DNA from: Cyanomargarita calcarea GSE-NOS-MK-12-04C
Lineage (GTDB): Bacteria; Cyanobacteriota; Cyanobacteriia; Cyanobacteriales; Nostocaceae
DNA length: 64,000 nucleotides
Direction of reading: 5' to 3'
Assembly: GCA_019359595.1 (NCBI GenBank)
Contig: JAHHGZ010000009.1
Span: forward strand, 124,001 to 188,000
This document shows positions 58,278-64,000 of this stretch, in pieces. The notes below the pieces were generated by a model. That model did not search any database and was not told the origin of the DNA. It was given only the letters and a program-made list of their open reading frames with translations. The stretch's first letter is position 1; each line of letters starts with the position of its first letter. The position numbers and the translations under genes are program-made.

Positions 58278-61200
58278 GCAATAAAGTTTCTAATTTTGCT
58301 AGTTCCTCTGCAATCAACTTTTCTACTTGAACTTCAGAAAGCTGTTCTATTTTTGACAAATCTTTATCTTTGGGTGACTTTGGATCGTCTGTCTCTCCAT
58401 TAAATAACTCCCTAGATAGATACTCTGCAAGAATTTTTATGGTCGGAAATTCCAAAGCTAAAGTTGTAGGCAGGGAGCAATTTAGAGTTACCTCTAAACG
58501 GTTCTTCAACTCGACAGCGGTTAAAGAATCCATACCCATATCAAAGAAACGTTGGTCGGCTGTTGGCAACTCTAACAGCTTTAGCCCTAACACCTTTGCG
58601 ACTTCAGCTTGGATGTGGGCAATCAAAAGCTCTTGGCGATCGCTGGCGATCGCATGAGGCAATTGTTGTAAAAACTCTGTTAATACTGGTTGAGATTGTT
58701 TCGGCAATTTTGTGGGAACTAAGCAAGAAAGTAACGGTAGTTGAAGGCTTGTGAATGCCGACCACTCAAACGGAATGACACCAATTTGTCCCGATGTCTG
58801 TCCTAGCAACAGTTCTAATGCCTGTAATCCCTGTTCGCAAGAAATAGTATTTAGTCCGTGTGTAGTTAAGCGGTTTTGGAGATCACCGGCTAAACTAGCG
58901 GTCATGCCGACATCATCCCACGGTCCCCAATTAATGCTTAATCCTGGCAGCCCTAGTTTCATGCGATGATGAATTAACACATCCATAAAAGTATTGGCAG
59001 CAGCATAATTTCCTTGTCCTGGGGAACCAAGCAAGGAAGCGACGGAGGAAAATACTACAAAGAAATCTAAAGGTAAATTTTTGGTCAATCTGTGTAGATT
59101 TAAAGCCCCCTTGACTTTTGGCAGCATCACCCTCATGAAGCGTTCCCAGTTTTGTTGTAGTAAAATGCCATCATCAAGCACACCAGCAGCATGAATAATT
59201 CCTCGTAGGGGTGGCATCTCGGCTTCAATTTCTGCAAGTACCCTAATTACATCTTCCTGCTGTGAGACATCTGCTTGCACAACTAAAACTTTAACTCCGG
59301 CAAGATTTAGTTGACTGAGAATCTCCTCTGCATGACTGGAAGTACTGCTACTACGGCCAACTAGAACTAAAGACTTAGTTCCTAGCCCTACTATCCACTG
59401 AGCGACCTTAAGTCCCAATGCTCCTAATCCGCCAGTAATCAGGTAGCAGCCATCCGATCTTAACTCGACTGTTGGTAATTCTAATAAGCGACTTGGCTGC
59501 AAACGGGCAACATAACATTGCCCTTCCCGGAAAGCCAAATGGTCTTCTGTTGATGTATTCCATATCTCTGCTAACAGCAAGGCCACTTCATCTTCTTGAG
59601 CTTGAGGGGCTAAATCTACCATACCCCCCCATAATTTGGGATGTTCTAAAGCCACGATTTTACCCAGTCCCCAAACAGAAGCTTGCACCACTGCATCAAG
59701 ACTCGGTTGTGAGATCACTGGTTGCACTCCTCGGGTTACTAACCACAGTCGGGATAAGCCCAGACGATCGTACTGGGTTAGGGCCTGCACCAAATACAGC
59801 ACGCTACCACACCCCAAAATCTGTGTTTGTTCAAGTAAGGAGATGTTTAAATCTAGCGTTGTTTCTAAATTCCAAAGGTGGACAACTCTTTGTAGAGGTA
59901 GTTTAAGAGTTTTTAAAGCTTCTTGAAACAGACGCTTAAAATCATCTGGATTGGATGGATTGAGGCTGCAAGTTCCGTCTTTTTCAGTTTGATAAGTCTC
60001 TCCTGCATAAACGATAATAAAGTCATGACCCTTCTGTTGTAAGAGTTTAGCTAGGCTTTGTGCTACTCCAGAACGGTCAGCAAAGATTAGCCAAGTGCTG
60101 GGTGCAATGACTGCGGTTTTCTCTTGGCTAGCTTCCAAAGGTTTAGGTAGCCACTCAATTTGATAGAACCAATCTTGGATCTCAGATTTCTTGACCTGCT
60201 GCTGCTGTTTCCTGACTAAAATCTCTACTAGCTTCGGCAGCAACTTTATTTCTGAATCAGAAAATTCCTCTGATGTTGCTAACTCCTCGGTTATCTGAGT
60301 TGTCTGACCTTGGTGCAGCATATTCATCATTGGAGTCTTAAAGCCATTTTTAGCTACTTCAACCCAATAACGCTTTCGTTGGAAAGGATAAGTTGGTAGT
60401 CCCACTCGCCATCTTGAATAGTCTCGATCAAAACCTGACCAATCGACTTGTATACCATGTACATACAGCGTTCCTAAACTTTGCAGTAGCTGCTCCCAGT
60501 CAGATAGCCCTGGTTGCAGGCTGGGTAGCCATTGTATATTCATATCTGGTAAGCAGTTGCGACCCATCCCCAACAGAATTGGTTTTGGACCAATTTCTAC
60601 AAACACTTCATAACCTTGCCGATACATAGTCTCAATGCTTGTTGCAAATCTCACCGTTTGTCGTATATGACGACACCAGTATTCTGGTGTGGCGATTTCT
60701 GGTGTGGCGATTTCTCCTGTAACATTGGAAACAAGTTGTAACCGGGGTATAGAGAAGCTCACTTCCTTGGCTTTAAGCTCAAATGCGGTTAGCATTGGCT
60801 CCATTAAAGGAGAGTGGAAGGCATGAGATACATCTAATTTTTTGGTCTTAAATCCTTGTGTGGTTAAAGCTGCTTTTACGATGTCTAGGTCTTCTCGCGT
60901 ACCTGATAGTACAGTATTTTTTTCACCATTGATTGCAGCAATTACTACATTCTTTTTTTCAATATCAATTGTGGCGGCTATCTGCGCGACAGAAGCATTG
61001 ACTGCCACCATTTCTCCCGTAGCAGGCAGGGCTTGCATTAGCCGCCCTCGTTCGGCAATCAATTTTAACCCATCTTCTAAACTGAATACTCCTGCAACGC
61101 AGGCGGCGACGTATTCACCGACACTATGCCCCATGACGGCTGTTGGTTCTATTCCCCAAGACCGCCATAACTGGGCTAGGGCATATTCGATTGCAAATAA

Positions 61201-64000
61201 TGCTGGTTGAGTGTAAGCAGTCTGGTTTAGTAAGTAGCTTTCATTGGGATCGGGATAAAGAACTGATAGCAAAGATTTTTCTAGATAGGGTTGCAGAATT
61301 TCATTGCATCGATCGAGGTTTCGTTGAAAAGTGGGTTGGGTTTCGTAAAGTTGCCGTCCCATACCTACATACTGCGAACCCTGACCTGTAAATAAAAATA
61401 CTATTTTCCGGCATTTCCCGATTTCTGCTTGTCCGTTCAACAGCCCAGGAGTTTCTTTGGAGAGGTTATTACTTAGTGTTATTTGCAACTTCAAGCTGGA
61501 TGTAGCAGTAACGGCGAGTCGGTAGTCAAAATGACAACGCCCGACATTCGCAGTAAAGCAAATATTCGCCAGGGATTCTTCAGGATGAGATGCTAAGAAC
61601 TTTGTGTAACTTTGTGCTAATTCTCCTAAAGCCTGTTCGCTTTTTGCCGACAGTGTTAGCAGATGCAAAGGGCGTTCTAAGGGTTCTTTTTTTTGAATGC
61701 CTGCGGGTGATTCTTGCAAAACTACATGGCAATTGGTGCCGCCAAAGCCAAAGGAACTAACCCCAGCTAAACGGCGATCGCCATCAGCAATCCAAGATTG
61801 GCGCTCAGTGGGAATGGATAATGGAGTTTCCTCTAAAGAAATATACGGGTTTAACTGCTCCAAGTGCAGGTGTGATGGAATCTCCTGATGTTGCAACGAA
61901 AGTACTACCTTGATTAGTCCAGCAATCCCAGCAGCAGTTTCTAAATGACCAATATTGGTCTTGACTGAGCCAATCCTGCAAATCTGATCTGATTTGCGGC
62001 CTTGCATCAATACAGCTTTTAGGGAATTAATTTCAATTGGGTCTCCTAAAGCGGTTCCAGTTCCATGAGCTTCAACATAGCTAATCTGGGCTGGTGTGAC
62101 TCCAGCATTTTCTAAGGCTTGGCGGATTACTTTCTGCTGGGCAGTTCCATTCGGTGCTGTCAGTCCATTACTCAAACCATCTTGGTTCACTGCCGAGCCT
62201 TTAATAATTGCTGAAATCCGATCTCCATCTTTGAGGGCATCTGCAAGACGCTTGAGAACTACTATGCCGCAGCCTTCTCCCCGCACATAACCGTCAGCTT
62301 TGGCATCGAAAGTCTTACAGCGACCATCACTTGCTAGCATTCCTGCCTTGGAGAAGCTAATACTCAATTCTGGGGTCAGGATTAAATTGACTCCACCAGC
62401 TAAAGCCAGATGGCATTCTCCCAAGCGCAGACTTTGACAAGCTTGGTGAACTGCTACCAGGGATGAGGAACAAGCTGTATCCACCGCTAAACTTGGTCCA
62501 CGCAAATCTAACACATAGGATAGGCGATTAGCAGCAATGCTAAAAGCGTTACCAGAGCTATAATAAGGATCGGTGACACTAGTATGGTTGAACTGCAATC
62601 GGGCATAGTCATAGTTGCCAATCCCAATAAACACCCCAGTCTGACTACCTGCTAATTGATCCCATTGTTGTCCAGCATTTTCCAAAGCTTCCCAACTGAC
62701 TTCCAGCAGTAGCCTTTGTTGGGGGTCCATTAGCTCGGCTTCTCGGGGGGAAATCCCGAAAAATAGTGGATCGAATTGATCTACTTGTTCTAAAAAACCA
62801 CCCCAATGGATGTAAGTTTTACCCTGGTTGTTCCACCGCTCTGGGGGTACCTGCCTAGTCGCATCAATTCCATCACGCAACAGTGACCAGAATTTTTCTA
62901 AGTTTTTTGAAGAAGGAAAACGGCAACCAATTCCAATGATGGCGATCTCTTCTTGAGTAACTTGTGATGATGAAGGGACGATTGGTGCGGAAATATTTTG
63001 TCCCCCTAAATACCGAGCTAGGCTTTGAATAGTCGGATAATCGTACAAAAGAGTTGGAGAAAGTTGATATCCCAACCATTCTTGTAATTCACCGGCAATA
63101 CCTACTGCCACCAACGAACTCAGACCATATTGAGCTAAGGGTTGCCGAATGTCTAACTCATTAATAGTAATTTGCAGTTGTTCTACAATTTTGGAAATTA
63201 ACCAAGCTTCAATAGCTTCTTGGCTATGAGATTTTCTATCATTGTTCGTTTGCGAGTCGGGAGATTGCTTTTGGGGAATCGCAATCCAATCTCCCACTAA
63301 ATCTAAGTTTCCTGCCAAAAACCCAGCCCGACAAGCACTACGCTGAATTTTGCCACTGGAAGTTTTTGGTAGACTCATCGTCTTGAGCAGCAACACTGCA
63401 TAAACTTGTAAATCGTGCTGTTCTGCCACTGCTTGACGAATTGTTGCAATCACCTCACTCACATTGAGCTTTCGCAGATGGCTTCGTTCTACCTCTTGGG
63501 CTACAACTAACTTTTCTTCACCTGCGATTTCAACTGAAAATGCTGCACCATAACTTGGACGTAATGCTAGGTGGCTCTTTTCTACTGTTAGCTCAATATC
63601 TTGGGGATAATGGTTGCGACCTTGGATAATAATCAAATCTTTCAGACGGCCTGTAACAAATAACTCTCCATTGAGCAAAAATCCCAAGTCACCGGTGCGT
63701 ATAAAAGGTCCCTCACCTGTGTCTGCCAGGTAAGCATGGAAAGTCTTTTCTGTTTCTTCTGGTTTATTCCAATAACCATCCGCTACACTCCCACTAGATA
63801 CCCATATTTCCCCTATTTGGTTGGTAGCACATTGTGTCAGCAATTCTGGAACAACAATAATAATTTTTGTCTCCAGCCACGATCTCCCACATCCGACAAG
63901 ATGCCTAACATTTTGGGTGTCTAAAGACACTATCAATACTTGATTTTTTTCTAGGGCATTTGCTTGAACCGTAGAGTAAACAGGCTCGTCGTTTAGCCGA
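58255..64000 (-). CDS. Fatty acyl-AMP ligase (partial)-ACP-KS-AT-KR-ACP
   Basis: The reading frame stays open to the right edge ('RLNDEPVYSTVQANALEKNQ'), so the N-terminal part of the ligase is missing; the count below starts from the TTG at 63936. FAAL C-terminal half ~1-215 ('FIRTGDLGFLLNGELFVTGR', 'GRNHYPQDIE'), ACP ~240-312 (Ser273), KS ~330-750 (Cys489), AT ~845-1160 (Ser938, HAFH at 1038-1041, so malonyl), KR ~1490-1680 ('CYLITGGLGALG', 'VFSSVASLLG...NYAAAN'), ACP ~1760-1835 (Ser1804). The FAAL should activate a free fatty acid as acyl-AMP and load it on the first ACP, and the module extends and reduces it once. Confidence 0.92.
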   Translation of the reverse strand, partial: RLNDEPVYSTVQANALEKNQVLIVSLDTQNVRHLVGCGRSWLETKIIIVVPELLTQCATNQIGEIWVSSGSVADGYWNKPEETEKTFHAYLADTGEGPFIRTGDLGFLLNGELFVTGRLKDLIIIQGRNHYPQDIELTVEKSHLALRPSYGAAFSVEIAGEEKLVVAQEVERSHLRKLNVSEVIATIRQAVAEQHDLQVYAVLLLKTMSLPKTSSGKIQRSACRAGFLAGNLDLVGDWIAIPQKQSPDSQTNNDRKSHSQEAIEAWLISKIVEQLQITINELDIRQPLAQYGLSSLVAVGIAGELQEWLGYQLSPTLLYDYPTIQSLARYLGGQNISAPIVPSSSQVTQEEIAIIGIGCRFPSSKNLEKFWSLLRDGIDATRQVPPERWNNQGKTYIHWGGFLEQVDQFDPLFFGISPREAELMDPQQRLLLEVSWEALENAGQQWDQLAGSQTGVFIGIGNYDYARLQFNHTSVTDPYYSSGNAFSIAANRLSYVLDLRGPSLAVDTACSSSLVAVHQACQSLRLGECHLALAGGVNLILTPELSISFSKAGMLASDGRCKTFDAKADGYVRGEGCGIVVLKRLADALKDGDRISAIIKGSAVNQDGLSNGLTAPNGTAQQKVIRQALENAGVTPAQISYVEAHGTGTALGDPIEINSLKAVLMQGRKSDQICRIGSVKTNIGHLETAAGIAGLIKVVLSLQHQEIPSHLHLEQLNPYISLEETPLSIPTERQSWIADGDRRLAGVSSFGFGGTNCHVVLQESPAGIQKKEPLERPLHLLTLSAKSEQALGELAQSYTKFLASHPEESLANICFTANVGRCHFDYRLAVTATSSLKLQITLSNNLSKETPGLLNGQAEIGKCRKIVFLFTGQGSQYVGMGRQLYETQPTFQRNLDRCNEILQPYLEKSLLSVLYPDPNESYLLNQTAYTQPALFAIEYALAQLWRSWGIEPTAVMGHSVGEYVAACVAGVFSLEDGLKLIAERGRLMQALPATGEMVAVNASVAQIAATIDIEKKNVVIAAINGEKNTVLSGTREDLDIVKAALTTQGFKTKKLDVSHAFHSPLMEPMLTAFELKAKEVSFSIPRLQLVSNVTGEIATPEIATPEYWCRHIRQTVRFATSIETMYRQGYEVFVEIGPKPILLGMGRNCLPDMNIQWLPSLQPGLSDWEQLLQSLGTLYVHGIQVDWSGFDRDYSRWRVGLPTYPFQRKRYWVEVAKNGFKTPMMNMLHQGQTTQITEELATSEEFSDSEIKLLPKLVEILVRKQQQQVKKSEIQDWFYQIEWLPKPLEASQEKTAVIAPSTWLIFADRSGVAQSLAKLLQQKGHDFIIVYAGETYQTEKDGTCSLNPSNPDDFKRLFQEALKTLKLPLQRVVHLWNLETTLDLNISLLEQTQILGCGSVLYLVQALTQYDRLGLSRLWLVTRGVQPVISQPSLDAVVQASVWGLGKIVALEHPKLWGGMVDLAPQAQEDEVALLLAEIWNTSTEDHLAFREGQCYVARLQPSRLLELPTVELRSDGCYLITGGLGALGLKVAQWIVGLGTKSLVLVGRSSSTSSHAEEILSQLNLAGVKVLVVQADVSQQEDVIRVLAEIEAEMPPLRGIIHAAGVLDDGILLQQNWERFMRVMLPKVKGALNLHRLTKNLPLDFFVVFSSVASLLGSPGQGNYAAANTFMDVLIHHRMKLGLPGLSINWGPWDDVGMTASLAGDLQNRLTTHGLNTISCEQGLQALELLLGQTSGQIGVIPFEWSAFTSLQLPLLSCLVPTKLPKQSQPVLTEFLQQLPHAIASDRQELLIAHIQAEVAKVLGLKLLELPTADQRFFDMGMDSLTAVELKNRLEVTLNCSLPTTLALEFPTIKILAEYLSRELFNGETDDPKSPKDKDLSKIEQLSEVQVEKLIAEELAKLETLLHENEQHS

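Noticed and set aside
49273-63924. Numerous plus-strand open frames opposite the PKS genes
   Set aside because: They are antisense shadows of long, clearly coding minus-strand genes.

Overview
The window looks like a piece of a filamentous cyanobacterial chromosome, probably Nostocales-like. Evidence for this: scattered GCGATCGC (HIP1) sites, a heptameric short tandem repeat, many small inverted-repeat elements, and cyanobacterial families such as SipA, DUF1822, a TIGR03985-type protein and a CHASE4/SpoIIE phosphatase. No rRNA or tRNA gene was recognised by eye.

Region 1 (1-26200) is a defence-rich accessory island. It opens with a sigma-like protein and a cut-off DUF1822 gene on the minus strand. 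A decayed copy of a ubiquitin-like operon follows (1380-2015). Next comes a plus-strand type III-B CRISPR locus: a Csx3-AAA protein, a Cas10/Cmr2 that lacks an HD domain and carries a Cmr3-like C-terminal half, Cmr4, Cmr5, and one protein with two RAMP modules (Cmr6-like then Cmr1-like). Two CRISPR arrays (11516-11993 with 7 repeats; 19900-20731 with 12 repeats) have near-identical repeats and related leaders, and both are read leftward. The right one sits downstream of cas2, a small membrane protein, cas1 and a reverse transcriptase. The reverse transcriptase and cas1 would form one protein but for a shift at a run of nine A. The left array keeps a broken cas2. A TIGR03985/WYL-type protein and an HD hydrolase lie further right. 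No cas6 and no Csm6/Csx1/Can1-like effector was recognised.

Between the arrays lies a minus-strand operon of a NYN nuclease-like protein, a coiled-coil membrane protein, a 65-residue beta-grasp protein ending in Gly, an E2-like protein and a JAB-E1 fusion. A divergent, membrane-anchored coiled-coil NYN protein sits beside it. The same gene order survives in the decayed copy at 1380-2015, so the set seems to move or duplicate as a unit. It is my best candidate for a poorly described system.

Region 2 (26200-47200) is mixed housekeeping and signalling: an HtrA protease, a CHASE4-HAMP-SpoIIE phosphatase, a RelE-type toxin-antitoxin pair, an OmpR-type two-component pair, a nucleotidyltransferase, PPK2, a peroxiredoxin, IS and TnpB remnants, SipA, two Spy-like periplasmic proteins, a NarL-type two-component pair, a deaminase and a potassium channel. 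It is littered with miniature elements. Several show clear target duplications, and two lie inside broken genes.

Region 3 (47217-64000) is a minus-strand polyketide gene cluster: a fatty acyl-AMP ligase-ACP-KS-AT-KR-ACP protein whose N-terminus lies beyond the right edge, a KS-AT-KR-ACP protein whose AT has lost its catalytic serine, a KS-AT-ACP-aminotransferase protein, and an ABCD/SbmA-type ABC exporter. It probably activates a fatty acid, extends it and adds an amino group. No thioesterase or NRPS module is visible, so the product must be finished by genes outside the window.
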